Notes: generated by a model not told the origin, from the sequence alone. Counted from the stretch's first letter, positions 46,925 through 57,576 are shown. The stretch is DNA of 64,000 bases from Macrocystis pyrifera (GCA_031763025.1 JASSKH010000021.1:6528611-6592610), one strand, 5' to 3'. A program made the numbers and translations.

Positions 46925-47065
46925 TTGAGCGGCGACGGGTAAGGCGGACACGGGTACCCGGGAGCCCGTTTACCCGCATACCCGGTGTATCATACACCAT
47001 TTGCTCCCCTTTTTGCGTTCAAACGACGGCGTGGAAAGCGCGGACGGGTACCCGGGCACCCGTAT
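46925..47065. repeat. CGGGTACCCG repeat patch 4
   Basis: Two related segments: acgggtacccgggagcccgt with tacccgcatacccggtgtat, and gcggacgggtacccgggcac with cgtataccatacac. Confidence 0.7.
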
Positions 47066-47389
47066 ACCATACACTATTTATGCGGTGGTCGATCACATTG
47101 TCGCAATCACATCGATCTCTCTACGAACAGCAACATCAAACGGTTGGGAATTCTCGTGATTGGTCTGTCTTCTGTGGTTCATGGTAAAGTATAGGGCCGT
47201 TTACGCTGTGGCAGGGTTATCGTGTGCGTCTGTCTACTCACTCGTGTGCAGCGTGTAGTGTGAACGTAGGTATAATAGGGGTACTCTCTATTCTCGGTCT
47301 GTAGTCCGCAGGGACGGGAGGCGAGAGTCTAGTGGCACTGCTACTACTGCTGCGGTGTATGTAAAAATCAAGGTATACCCCAGTCTTGG

Positions 47390-47535
47390 GGCCTCCGTAC
47401 AGAAGAGTTGACGGGTATAAAAGAATTGACAGGTACCCGGGGTACAAATACCCGCGATTCCGTGTGAGTTGGACCGGGACGGTTCCGGTTCCGACGGTTC
47501 CGGGTACCCGCCACGGGGTACCCGGTTCTCAGTCA
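47390..47535. repeat. GGTACCCG repeat patch 5
   Basis: tacccggggtac, tacccgcgattcc, gacggttccggttccgacgg and gggtacccgccacggggtac. Confidence 0.7.
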
Positions 47536-48368
<833 letters not shown>

Positions 48369-48807
48369 CTGCCGTTGCCGCTAGTAGCAGTCTGCTGCCG
48401 TAACCATGTGAGCATATTAAACTGCTTTTTTTTAGAGTCATTGATTTAAACGTCGAGAAAAACATTTCAGGACAAGTGCAGATATTTTTTTCATGATACC
48501 CTTACATGTGCAGACCTGTTGCTGCTTATTACTGATGCTAATGGTAATGTTACAGTTCCACTACTTACTGCTGTTTGTTGCCACGGTCAGTATTGAGGAT
48601 TGGTGTGAAGTAGCGTGTATCAGCTCGAAGCTGGTGTACGCTTAGTCTCGCTTGCCGATGACCGATCAAGACACAGAACTGATCGAGGTGCAAACGCTTG
48701 AGTTGCTGTTAGGCAGACTCGCGTGAAATCTTCGAATAGAAGAAAGATGATGATGTTGGCGACTCCAGGCCAAGGTTGATTAGATATTAAGCTCAGCAGA
48801 CAAGCTG

Positions 48808-49134
48808 ATGATGATGAGCAAAAGTAGAGTGAACAAGTGGGCGTGCAAACGCTCCTCTTGGCTGTTTCCGATCTTGATGATCTTTAACAGATACATAACA
48901 GATACATATACCTCCTACGACGACGTTCGTCAGGTGATGACACACCCGAATCCGATTACGGCCTATGACAACGTTCGTCAGGTGATGACACACCCGTACC
49001 CGACTACGGTCTATGACAACGTTCGTCAGGTGGTGACACACCCAAAATCGATCTATTATGGATCCCTAGTACCGTATACTACCAGTTATTCCGTGGTATC
49101 CAGTGACGACAATATGATAGCTACTGTCAAGTAA
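48808..49134 (+). CDS. Small hypothetical protein with three in-frame 16-residue repeats
   Basis: 108 codons from ATG 48808 to TAA 49132-49134. After a basic N-terminus come three 48-bp repeats at 48916-48963, 48964-49011 and 49012-49059, each Y-D-(D/N)-V-R-Q-V-(M/V)-T-H-P and a variable end. Substitutions among units often fall where the amino acid changes conservatively (Asp/Asn, Met/Val), and the unit length is a multiple of three, so the frame is kept. No family is recognised. It could instead be a non-coding minisatellite whose length happens to be divisible by three; there is no visible partner exon, and neighbours are repeats. Confidence 0.35.
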   Translation: MMMSKSRVNKWACKRSSWLFPILMIFNRYITDTYTSYDDVRQVMTHPNPITAYDNVRQVMTHPYPTTVYDNVRQVVTHPKSIYYGSLVPYTTSYSVVSSDDNMIATVK

Positions 49135-49389
49135 CATCTCCAATAGTCAGTTGGTGCTGTCGCCTTGAGTACATATTTGACTCTCATTATAAAAATTTCA
49201 TGACATTGTGCAGAATATTCATGACATTGTACAGAATATTTTCGATGCAGATAACTTTTTCATCGTGCCCCAACCGTACGTGTACCTACATGATTAACAA
49301 TCCGATTTTTCGTTTTTGCGGTAGTGAGAAGCGATGCGAGATCGTAGGACACCAAACATTCGCGAGGTGGTGTCTTCTACCTACTTCTG

Positions 49390-49515
49390 TTATAAGGATT
49401 ACCCTGGGCTGGGTACTTGATCGATATCTTACTCCTATAGCTCAGTATCATAGGTATTATAACTCCTTCACATTTAAAATTTTGACGTCGTCCAGGTCAG
49501 GGGTTCGAACCTCAA
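49390..49515 (+). repeat. tRNA-like repeat, copy with B box and disrupted A box
   Basis: ccctgggctgggtacttgat … tatagctcagtatcataggt … with ggggttcgaacc (B box) at 49500-49511. Its partner at 49690 reads tagctcagtaggtaactcc; here TCATA and TTATA are inserted at two TAs, spoiling the A box. Likely a tRNA-derived SINE relic rather than a tRNA gene, since no acceptor stem pairs. Confidence 0.55.
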
Positions 49516-49685
49516 TTCGAACGTTTCTTTCACGGAAACGCTTGCGGGTGCATCCCTAAAAAGAACACATCATCATCTCCCTGGTTCCCCAGAAAATGAA
49601 ACGAAGCGGGTGGGTCAGCGTCAGACGAATACGGTTCTGACGCCGCCCGGAAGATCCCGCCGTTCAGAGGGGAGGGGAGCGTTAC

Positions 49686-49765
49686 AAGGATAAGGATCAC
49701 CCTGGGCTGGGTAATTGATCGATCTTTCACCCCTCTAGCTCAGTAGGTAACTCCTTCACATCACC
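49686..49765 (+). repeat. tRNA-like repeat, copy with intact A box
   Basis: ccctgggctgggtaattgat … ctctagctcagtaggtaact ccttcacat. A box tagctcagtagg is canonical; the B box half is missing. Confidence 0.55.
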
Positions 49766-49862
49766 CCAGAAATGATTAAAAAATAAATAAAAATGTGTCC
49801 TCGGTATCATTTCAGCGATTTCTATACTTTTACGTGTCATCCTGAAGAGTAATATTTCATCC

Positions 49863-50370
49863 TTTTTAGACCAACTATTACGGGAAAAATTTGAAGGGGT
49901 CTCAGAACTGGCTTTTCGTGCCGAAAACCCGCGATTTACTCGACGGGCCTGTCAAAAACACCGGTAGACTCCTCAGCATGCTCTCCTTAGTTTTCCAAGA
50001 GCGTTCTCGAGCACTTGTTCCGTTTCTCCAGAGTCGTCGTAGGACTGTTTTCGTCCATATTTCCAGTTCTAACGACATCGTGATTTTTCATCAAAAATCC
50101 ACGAAAATCCACCATTTCTGGCCCCAGTTCTGACCAACAGCCTTATTTCTGACCCTCCAGAGAAAAGGGATTGGCAGCTCCAATATTCAAATTAGGACTC
50201 TGGAGAAACGGGAAATTGTTCCCTAAAGCTCGCAAAAAACTACGGGGAGCATTTTGAGGAGTCTATCGGTGTTTCTGGCTTTCCCGCCGAGTAAAACGCG
50301 TATATTCGGCCTAAAACCCCAGTTCTGAGAGCTCAGAAGTGATTTCCCATAATAGTTGGTCTTAAAAAGT
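49863..50370. mobile_element. 0.5-kb foldback MITE (family C)
   Basis: Left tttttagaccaactattacg, right complement of tttttaagaccaactattat. The inverted match continues inwards: caccggtagactcctcag against gaggagtctatcggtg, and tctcagaactgg against ccagttctgaga. Nearly the whole element can fold on itself. The 80-codon ORF inside is not supported. Confidence 0.85.
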
Positions 50371-50393
50371 TCGAAAATATCCTGTTACAAATA

Positions 50394-50450
50394 GATGCAG
50401 ATAGCTTTTTCATAGGGCCCCAACCGTACGTATACCTGTACAGGATTAAA
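50394..50450 (+). repeat. Short repeat shared with 49241-49292
   Basis: gatgcagatagctttttcat then ggccccaaccgtacgtatac here; gatgcagataactttttcat with gccccaaccgtacgtgtac at 49241. The two lie on opposite sides of MITE C. Confidence 0.7.
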
Positions 50451-50619
50451 TGAAGAGAAGCTGCTTCCTACTATTAACAATAGTAGTGATGTTTTTGGGT
50501 ATTTGCCTTCTCTGTATTTTTGACGTCGTTTTTGACACGCAGGTATAGAATTCTCAAGTAGTTGTATAACCTGGTAGTATATAATAGTAACTAGTTGTTG
50601 TTTTAGTAAAATAATATTA

Positions 50620-50724
50620 TTACGGGGGGCCATAGTTAATAGGACCAAATATTGTTAGTAAAAAAAGCGAAATGTATAGATTTTGGTGTGTACCGTAGGT
50701 CTTATTTACCATGGTCCCCCGTAA
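50620..50724. mobile_element. MITE family A copy
   Basis: ttacggggggccatagttaa … ccatggtcccccgtaa, TA on both sides. Confidence 0.9.
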
Positions 50725-50779
50725 TAGTAGCCCATGGTACCGAGTGCATGCTGCTTCTAGTAAGGCCTGTCCAATTATT

Positions 50780-51806
50780 AATAGCAGCCTACGAAGGACA
50801 ACTTCCAAGCAGCCTACGAACTCCACGACCGTGCTGTTGTATGCTGTACACACTGGTGCGCGGGTTGGAGGTTTTTCCATGCGTTTAGGCAGAATGCCCC
50901 AACCATTATGGGAGACTCACCAACATCCCGCAACTCCAGCAGATTGTTCGCATTGATCTGCCCCACACAAATCATGCGTAGTCTCCTCGTCCAGCCACGC
51001 AGTCAATTCCCGATTATTTTGGATGCCCTGGTCGGCAAGGCAGTCTGATGGGTTATGTATAGTTTTCGCACTCCTAGCCTATCGTGTTTGTGTGTTTACT
51101 CTGTTGTATGTAGCAGAGTCACGTTGAATATTCTGACCGTGTACTAGGATACCCCATATCTCCTCGAGTTCTGCCCCGTTTTGGCTACACGATAGCTTCA
51201 ATGGTAGCCCTACACTGTGCAGAGACTGTATAATAATGGTATAGTGCGTTGCCGACTCGGAGCGTGTGCGGCAACTACGGCGCGGTGTCGCAAATACGGT
51301 ATCTGCGACACGAATTATTTGCGACACCAGCCGGAAGATTCTGAGGGTTGTACCAGGATACCCCATATCCTCGAGTACTGGCCCGTTTTGGCTACACGAT
51401 GGCTTCAATGGTAGCCCTACACCATGCTTAGACTCTACTGGTAGCGCTTTGCCGATCCGGAGCGTGTGCAGCAAACACGGCGCGGTGTTGCAAATACGGT
51501 ATTTGCGACACGCGTGTCGCGAATAAAGCTTATTTTTATTTGCGACAGGAGCCAGAAGATTATGCGGGATGTACCAGGATACCCCATATCTCCTCGAGTA
51601 CTGGCCTGTTTTGGCTACACGATGGCCTCAATGGTAGCCCTACACCATGCTGAGACTCTACTAGTAGTGCTTTGCCGATCCGGAGCGTGTCCGGCAACCA
51701 CGTCGCGGTGTCGTAAATACGGTATTTGCGGCACGCGTGTCGTATTAAGGCTTATTCGGTGTCGCAAATAAGAAATTACGACACCGGTGTCGCAAATAGC
51801 ATTACC
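50780..51806 (-). mobile_element. Half copy of the 3-kb foldback element
   Basis: Interior relic (50.80-51.08 kb; atgccctggtcggcaaggca matches the interior at 12.95 kb inverted) followed by three ~215-bp subunits (cgatagcttcaatggtagcc near 51190, 51400, 51625) and the terminus gtcgcaaatagcattaccc at 51789-51807. Only one end is present. The coding relic reads PLWETHQHPATPADC and MPWSARQSDG on the plus strand. Confidence 0.8.
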
Positions 51807-51834
51807 CTTTAATAAAAGGTTGGACGGAGGTATG

Positions 51835-52345
51835 GAAATTCTCTCGCGACGGGCTCGCCCGCGGTGCCGTGCTCTGAGTAAACGCAAGCGCACGAAACGC
51901 AAGAAGATTTCTCCAGAAATAACAAGTACACTTGGAGGATGCCATTACAATCTGGGAGGTAGGAAAATCAGGTTGGTAGGTTGTTCAGGTATTTTAGTTC
52001 CTGTTGGGATCAAGGTACGGGCGAAGACCCAACCCAACCCCTGACTCAAACCCTATCCCTAACCCTAATCCTGACCCCAAACCGCAGCCCAAACGGGCCG
52101 AACCTGGCCATATCGAACAAGGAATTTTCTCAATTGCGGACGACGATTCCGAAGTGCAGACCGCGCTGCGCAAATTTCAACTCAAAAACACCCCTAAAGA
52201 TTCTACCCCCCAGATTGCAAAACCTAACCCTAACCCTTCGTGTGTTCGTACTTATAAACGATACCAGACATTGTTTTTTTACCAGAACACGGTATACCTT
52301 GACATAAAATGTCATATAACTTGGGTTTGGTGTGAGCGGATCACC
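51835..52345. repeat. Repeat-rich segment with telomere-like words and a dispersed repeat
   Basis: 51840-51912 resembles part of the 54064/54583 repeat (ggctcgcccgcggtgccgtg, then cgcacgaaacg). ccctaaccctaa-type words are at 52047-52062 and 52221-52237. 52239-52341 (accagacattg … aacttgggtttggtgtg) recurs at 54765-54856 and 54950-55020. Confidence 0.65.
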
Positions 52346-52538
52346 TCGTTTCATTTTTTCGCACCGTAAACCGGCGAAATGACAATGATACACCGCTTTT
52401 AGTCTCGCAGGCCTCAGCGCGTCGTGCGACGACCGGTGACGGTCGGTTGTGTCAGCGTGAGCCCTAATCGCAGAAGCAATACCACACCAACAAAAAAGCC
52501 AACAAGTTTTACACACATGTGAAGAACACGTGAGATGC

Positions 52539-53426
52539 TTAAGGCGGTGGTACGTCGGAATGGCGTTGGCGGGGCACAGCTGTGCTGCACACGTCGTGGT
52601 GGCCAATACTTCGGTAAGGCGGAGGCATGATCGGTGCTTGTCTAGTTGGCTCGAAAATCTCCGAGCGTTCCTGACTTGCGAACTCGTGGTAGCTAGCACT
52701 ACGGTATGCTGTCGTTTGAGGCTGGGGACCAGGCAAGGTCATAGACTTGCGAAGGTAGACATACGTATGCTGGAAACCACCATACCATTCACTGTCGAAA
52801 TCGTCGCAAGACGTTGTACTCCCCTCGAGTATACAGTCGTACTTCAACCACCGCCCTCTGCAACGCAACTGGGTCACGAAATGATTCGGAATGGAGTAGA
52901 TGACAGCCACGAGGCAGTATTGAAGGCCTGTCGTCAAAATGGGTGACAGCGCCGGCGGCTCTCCGGCGTCCTCGCAGATGTCGACACGTGCAGACGCGAA
53001 GAAAACGCGATCTGGGGCGTTGTCCGCACTCCAAGGAAGAATCGACCATATGGGTGCGCTGACGTTCCGGGCGCAGCTCTCACCGCAAGGGGGGCACGGA
53101 GCAGGTCCAGGAAATGAGAAGTCGGAGGCGGCTCCGGTCAGGAACAAGGCATTGACAGCATCCTGGAGTGACTGGGGTGGTCCGTGCGGAATCAAGACTG
53201 GTGCGGGATCTCGCCATCGTCCACATTGGGATGCTGTAATTCCGATATGACCACGATCCTCGATATGGCAATCGTTAGTGTAGTGCCAGTTGAAGCCTAG
53301 AGCCGTCCGAGTGTTCATGATACGAGCATGGCGTTCCTCGACGTCACCTGGCCATCCGCTGTACGGGTGGGGTTGATCGTCAGGTCGAAGGGTGATCGCT
53401 TCGTGTATGGAGCCAGGCGATCCCAT
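52539..53426 (-). CDS. USP-like C-terminal domain protein (295-codon ORF)
   Basis: Longest convincing ORF of the right half. By pattern it resembles the C-terminal part of ubiquitin-specific-protease (C19) folds, which remove ubiquitin from proteins: SLQDAVNALF (86-95), a CPPC pair (111-114), IWSILPWSADNAPDR (126-140) in the place of the usual beta-strand before the last block, YCLVAVIYSIPNHFV (170-184) where H182 would be the catalytic His, then W193-x2-Y196-D197 and a closing strand HTYVYLRK (220-227), followed by a Pro-rich tail. The catalytic Cys box expected upstream is absent. An in-frame TAG lies eight codons before the ATG; an acceptor-like gcgcag sits in between, so an upstream exon is possible. 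USP-like domains also occur in some transposon proteins. No alignment was run; the fold call is inference. Confidence 0.4.
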   Translation of the reverse strand: MGSPGSIHEAITLRPDDQPHPYSGWPGDVEERHARIMNTRTALGFNWHYTNDCHIEDRGHIGITASQCGRWRDPAPVLIPHGPPQSLQDAVNALFLTGAASDFSFPGPAPCPPCGESCARNVSAPIWSILPWSADNAPDRVFFASARVDICEDAGEPPALSPILTTGLQYCLVAVIYSIPNHFVTQLRCRGRWLKYDCILEGSTTSCDDFDSEWYGGFQHTYVYLRKSMTLPGPQPQTTAYRSASYHEFASQERSEIFEPTRQAPIMPPPYRSIGHHDVCSTAVPRQRHSDVPPP

Positions 53427-54063
53427 AAGAGATCCTGCGCTGGTGGGCCGCTACTTCCAAGGATGTTGTCACGTGCTTGAGCCGAAGAATCCTGCATAGA
53501 GCAAAGGAATGCGACGCATACCGCACGAAGTAATACGATGAGACGTTTAGAAGACACATGAAAACACAACGTAGTATGGATAGCGGTACTTGCAGGCGGC
53601 TGGAAGTATTGGGAGGTATCATAACGACGAGATGTCGACAACAAATTTTAAACAAGCAAGAACCTACCAAGAGGGTGCGTTGGAGAGGCTTGCCGTCGAA
53701 CGCTGTCGGATGAGAATTTCCTGGCCTCATTGTGGACACTACAGACACTAAATTGCAGTAATGGCACTGTAAATAGAAGAAGGTACGGTGGGTTGTTTGT
53801 ATGGTTTCGACCTGTGTAGTATGTTAGAATGGTAGGGTGTTTGTCGTCCTTTGTTGTTGTAGGCCGTTGTTGACTTGGGCCGTTATCGTCGTAATGTAAG
53901 TATTGAGGAAGTACGTACGAAGCACATACTCGTACCATAGAATTGCCGCTCTTTCTTTTGGTTTTGACACTATGTTCTTTGGTTTTGGCAATATAAATAG
54001 TGGGTACCGTAGGTTGTAGGTGTCGAGGGGTCAGTATCACTGTCTTGATTAAGGGTTAGGGTT
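53427..54063. other. Upstream of the USP-like ORF; unassigned
   Basis: Minus-strand frames at 53315-53748 contain a hydrophobic stretch (RLIVLLRAVCVAFLC) but no supported gene. tttaaacaagcaagaacc and GTTGTTG-rich DNA follow. Confidence 0.3.
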
Positions 54064-54066
54064 AGG
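54045..54066. repeat. Interstitial telomere-like repeat
   Basis: agggttagggttagg, three TTAGGG words, directly at the border of the direct repeat that starts at 54064. Confidence 0.75.
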
Positions 54067-54222
54067 CGCGACGCCTGGGCACGAAACGGCGACCGCGCTC
54101 CTTGTAACCGTCCCTCTACCCGCCAGAACCCGCTGACACCAGCGACGGCGCCGGGCTCGTCCGCGGTGCTGTGCTGTGAGTACACGCACGCACACGAAAC
54201 GAAACAAGTTTTCTACGCTTGA
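54064..54222 (+). repeat. 160-bp GC-rich direct repeat, copy 1
   Basis: gcgacgcctgggcacgaaac … cgccagaacccgctgacacc … gacggcgccgggctcgtc … ttctacgcttga; about 85% identical by eye to 54583-54745. Confidence 0.85.
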
Positions 54223-54582
54223 TGCCTTGACCGGTCGAAAACATAATTTTCTGCCTGAACACCTTGCACTGGTAAAAAAAAAAAAAAAAGAACAGCAGAG
54301 CTTCTCTCTGAGCCTCGTACGCCGCCCGCCCGTCTCGTGACCACCTCACCACCGATTCGGTCCGGGTGAAGCTTTCCTCCCTCTCTGCCACAGTGAGTCC
54401 CGTCGCCCGCCTCGCGTGAAGCCCGGCGCTCACCGTGGCCCTCGTTCGCCAGCTCGACAAAGTTGGTGCTCCGAGTGAGTCGTTCTCTCACCAAAAAGTC
54501 CCTTGTAAATTCGTACATAGAACAAGCGGAACCGCACGAGGGGGCCAAACAGAGCCCATTCGTGCTTCCCTCGTGTCTCGAG

Positions 54583-54745
54583 GCCCATGCGACGCCTAGC
54601 CACGAAAACGGCGGCCGCGCTCCTTGCAACCCCCCCTCTGCCCGCCAGCACCCGCTGACACCCGCGACGGCGCCGGGCTCGTCTGCCGTACCGCGTTCTG
54701 AGTACACGCACGCACACGCAACGAAACAAAATTTCTACGCTTGAC
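54583..54745 (+). repeat. 160-bp GC-rich direct repeat, copy 2
   Basis: gcgacgcctagccacgaaaa … cccgccagcacccgctgaca … ggcgccgggctcgtctgc … ttctacgcttgacac. ORFs crossing both repeats on the minus strand (54116-54747) are probably incidental. Confidence 0.85.
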
Positions 54746-54764
54746 ACCGCTGTTTTTGTTCGTA

Positions 54765-55025
54765 GTTATAAGCTACACCAGGCATTGTTTTTTCATCAGA
54801 AAACTTATAGCGTGACAGGAAACGTAATTTAACTTGGGTTTGGTGTGCCCTGACTACCTCGTGTTGTTTTTTGTATTCTTTTGTACCGTGTAAAATTGTA
54901 GAAATACGCCGGTGTATCGTTTTGTCATTTTTTTTACTTGGACGGACATGGACTTTTTACCAGAAAACGGTATACCTTGACATATACGCGATCTAACTTG
55001 GGTTTGGTGTGCCCTGATTTGCGGG
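54765..55025 (+). repeat. Two copies of the AACTTGGGTTTGGTGTG repeat
   Basis: aacttgggtttggtgtgccc occurs at 54832 and 54998, each preceded by accagaaaacggtatacc- or tcagaaaacttatagcg-type DNA and gtgacagg/ttgacata. Third copy at 52276-52341. Confidence 0.8.
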
Positions 55026-55139
55026 TGTCCATGTTTTGTATCGTAAATTGGCAAACAAATCACTCGTGTACCGTTTTTTTGGCATTTTTTCCGATGGGAC
55101 AAGGTCAATTTTGCTTCTAGATACCCTAGGTAAACCTAG

Positions 55140-55670
55140 GGAATACAAAATATTAATAGTAGTCGTATTAATAGTATTAATAGTATATATTTTATGGTAG
55201 TTTGTAGCGTGCATGTTGCATTACCATACTTTACTACAGTACATATATATGTCTTGTAGTGGTGGTCGTGTATATTTAGAGTAGCAGCAGCAGTATAATA
55301 AATAGTCAAGCCCCAACCCATGGTACCGCTTGCATGATATACTACTATTATACTAGTAGGTTGTTGCCGTTGTATGAAAGTTATTCATATATACCTATTA
55401 ATAGTATTAATAGTAGCAGTAGCAGCAGTTGCTAGTAGTAGTGTTAGCAGTAGTACTGGGTGTAGGTAGTATATACCTTGGTCATACTGCCTCTACCTAC
55501 CTGTACTGCATATATCTACGTATTACTGGTAGTGGTGTGTAGTGTAACAACTGTAGTATAGTAGTCATGCCCCAACCCATGGTACCACCTGGTTATTTGA
55601 CCTATTTGTTTACCATGCGGTTGTCTGTGCGTAGTTTGTGAGCGATTGGTCATGCTCTAGCAGTATAATA
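55140..55670. repeat. TAG/TATTAATAG-rich DNA with degenerate repeats
   Basis: tattaatagtattaatagta at 55160-55190 and 55393-55420, and a repeated segment gtagtggtgtgtagtgtaac … cccaacccatggtacc at about 55250-55330, 55535-55590 and 55870-55935 (also cccatggtaccgagtgcatg at 50734). Confidence 0.65.
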
Positions 55671-55677
55671 GTACGCA

Positions 55678-55814
55678 TTACGGGGGTACATAGATAGTTA
55701 ATAGGACCTATGGTAAACGTAAAAACCTACATATTTACCTATTTTTAGTAAAAATAGGTAAATATATAGGTTTTTATGTACACCATAGGTCCTGTTAACT
55801 ATGGACCCCCGTAA
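55678..55814. mobile_element. MITE family A, fully palindromic long copy
   Basis: 137 bp; left arm … ggacctatggtaaac, aaaaacctacatatttacct, right arm aggtaaatatataggttttt … accataggtcc. The two arms match along almost their full length, so this copy is a near-perfect hairpin. A 4-bp duplication (atagatag) marks the left arm. Confidence 0.92.
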
Positions 55815-56464
55815 TAGTAATGTGCCCCGGGTAGTATTTTGTAGAGTCCAATGGCATGCTGCTTCTACCTGCGTAGTAGTGGTAGTGGTGTACAGTAACA
55901 AGTATAGTAGTCAACCCATGGTACACCGCATGCATTTAGTAGACTACCGTGTAGTGTTCACCACAGAAAGAAACAGTACTCAGTTCCTCCTGCTGACCAC
56001 TATTATTACTCTTTCCTTCGAGCAATACGGTGCTATTTAACCCACACGGCTCACGTTTCCGCCAAGAACAGCTATTATTATACGTCTGTTACCTGTGACT
56101 CCATTTTCGCCTTGCGACGCCCCCAGGATTTCACGTTACTTACATCTCGAAGGGGAACATTGCATGTATATATATATACGATCGGTTTTTGGTTATCGAT
56201 TATGGGGCTCGACTGCATACCCAGCCAGGTACGTACAGTAAGTACTACCTGGTATAGCATATTATATAATAAGTGTTTCCGTGTCGTGTGTATTATCTCA
56301 CTGGTAAAAACAAAGAGGTATCGTATTGCCGTGGACGGTCGGTTGCGATCGGAAAAAAAAAGCCAGCAGTAATTTTGCAAGTGGATGGTGTGTTACCAGT
56401 GGTACAGGGGTAACTAATAGTGTACAGCAGCAATGGTTTTGCTGTACAGGTACGTACAGTACTA
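55815..56464. other. No gene recognised
   Basis: TACCTGGTA at 56249, tacagtaagtact words; ORFs of 80-100 codons without motifs. Confidence 0.35.
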
Positions 56465-56577
56465 TTACGGGGGACCATAGTAAATAGGACAAAAAATTGT
56501 GAGTAAAAATAGGTAAATACAGGGGGTTTTTATGTGTACCATAGGTCCTACCAGGCATTAACTATGGGCCCCCGTAA
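56465..56577. mobile_element. MITE family A copy carrying a 7-bp insertion
   Basis: Right arm reads ggtcctaccaggcattaact where all sister copies have ggtcctattaact or ggtcctgttaact: CCAGGCA was gained at the TA. Followed directly by tattaata. Confidence 0.92.
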
Positions 56578-57576
56578 TATTAATAATAGTTTCTGACTAC
56601 AACTTTTTTTTTTTTTTTTTTTTATCCTCCGGCGGATTGGTAAAAATAAAGCTTAAGCTCACCACACTTCCACGTTCCCAATTTCGTGTCGTGTGTCAGT
56701 TGTGCACGTTGACCCGACCTGACCCCCGAGAGGAGCAGGTGCGGTGGAGACAACAGTTTAGTTGTCGTGTCTGATACCTGGTAATTATTTTAGGTACGCA
56801 CGTGAAAACGAAACAAAGCTTCTCACCAGTCTCCCATCTACGAACACTGCAGCAGCAGTGCACGCATCGCACGTTTCGTTTCAGCCCGTTCTGAATCGAA
56901 CATTCTTACGCACACAGCAACATACAGCAGCACAAGACAGCAGCAAGCAGCGATACCCCGTTCAATGAAATGAGAATTTTCACAGTCCGCGCGAAATATC
57001 TACTACTGATGACTAATTGAACTGCAGTAGGCCAGGCTGCCCGCCGGCACTCCCACGCACCACATATACATATATACACGCATACGAAGAAACATGCACA
57101 TGGTACATGTACATGCTTGACCCTCCAACCGAATATCATGCAGCAGCAGCTGTTAGCTGTCTGTGTGGTTGTGGAAAAAAAAGTAATCTGCATACAGGTC
57201 CGTGCGCCTCAATCCCACGGCGTGTAGGTGCCCCCCCTTTTTGATTTGCCGCACCAGGCCTCAGGCTATCGAGTCGAAATAGCCCACCCTAGCAGAGCTC
57301 TCTCGCCAAACTCCTTGACGGCTTAACACGACGAGACTGATGTGATAAATGCTTTATTTTCATATGTTCTCGCCTGTTTCTCTGACGCCAGGCGTACCGC
57401 AATCGCTCGAGTGTGATTCGTAAAATGTGTATTCTTCGTTGTAGGCACATAATATACCTAATTATTTAGTGCCGTTTTTTTTCCATCCCACATTACTTCT
57501 TCGCCCTTTTTCTGCTCCTTCTCCCTCCTACATGTTGCAGCACTCGTAACTCAGTTCCGGGGTTTGGGGTCACATA
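56578..57576. other. No gene recognised
   Basis: A T run of about 22 at 56605-56626; TACCTGGTA at 56775; CAGCAGCA-rich DNA at 56.85-56.95 kb. Short ORFs only. Confidence 0.35.

Noticed and set aside
48916..49059. Possible CRISPR-like array of three 48-bp units
   Set aside because: Whole units including the 'spacer' part are similar; a minisatellite.
49390..49515. Functional tRNA gene
   Set aside because: The A box is broken by insertions and there is no acceptor stem; repeated partner lacks the B box.
49891..50133. 80-codon ORF in MITE C
   Set aside because: Lies within a full-length inverted repeat, and its mirror is similarly open; no domain.
52004..52369. Pro/Asn-rich ORF (NPIPNPNPDPKPQPK)
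   Set aside because: Reading of telomere-like CCCTAA words, not coding.
54116..54747. Minus-strand ORFs of 105-164 codons
   Set aside because: They cross two copies of a GC-rich direct repeat; composition explains the openness.
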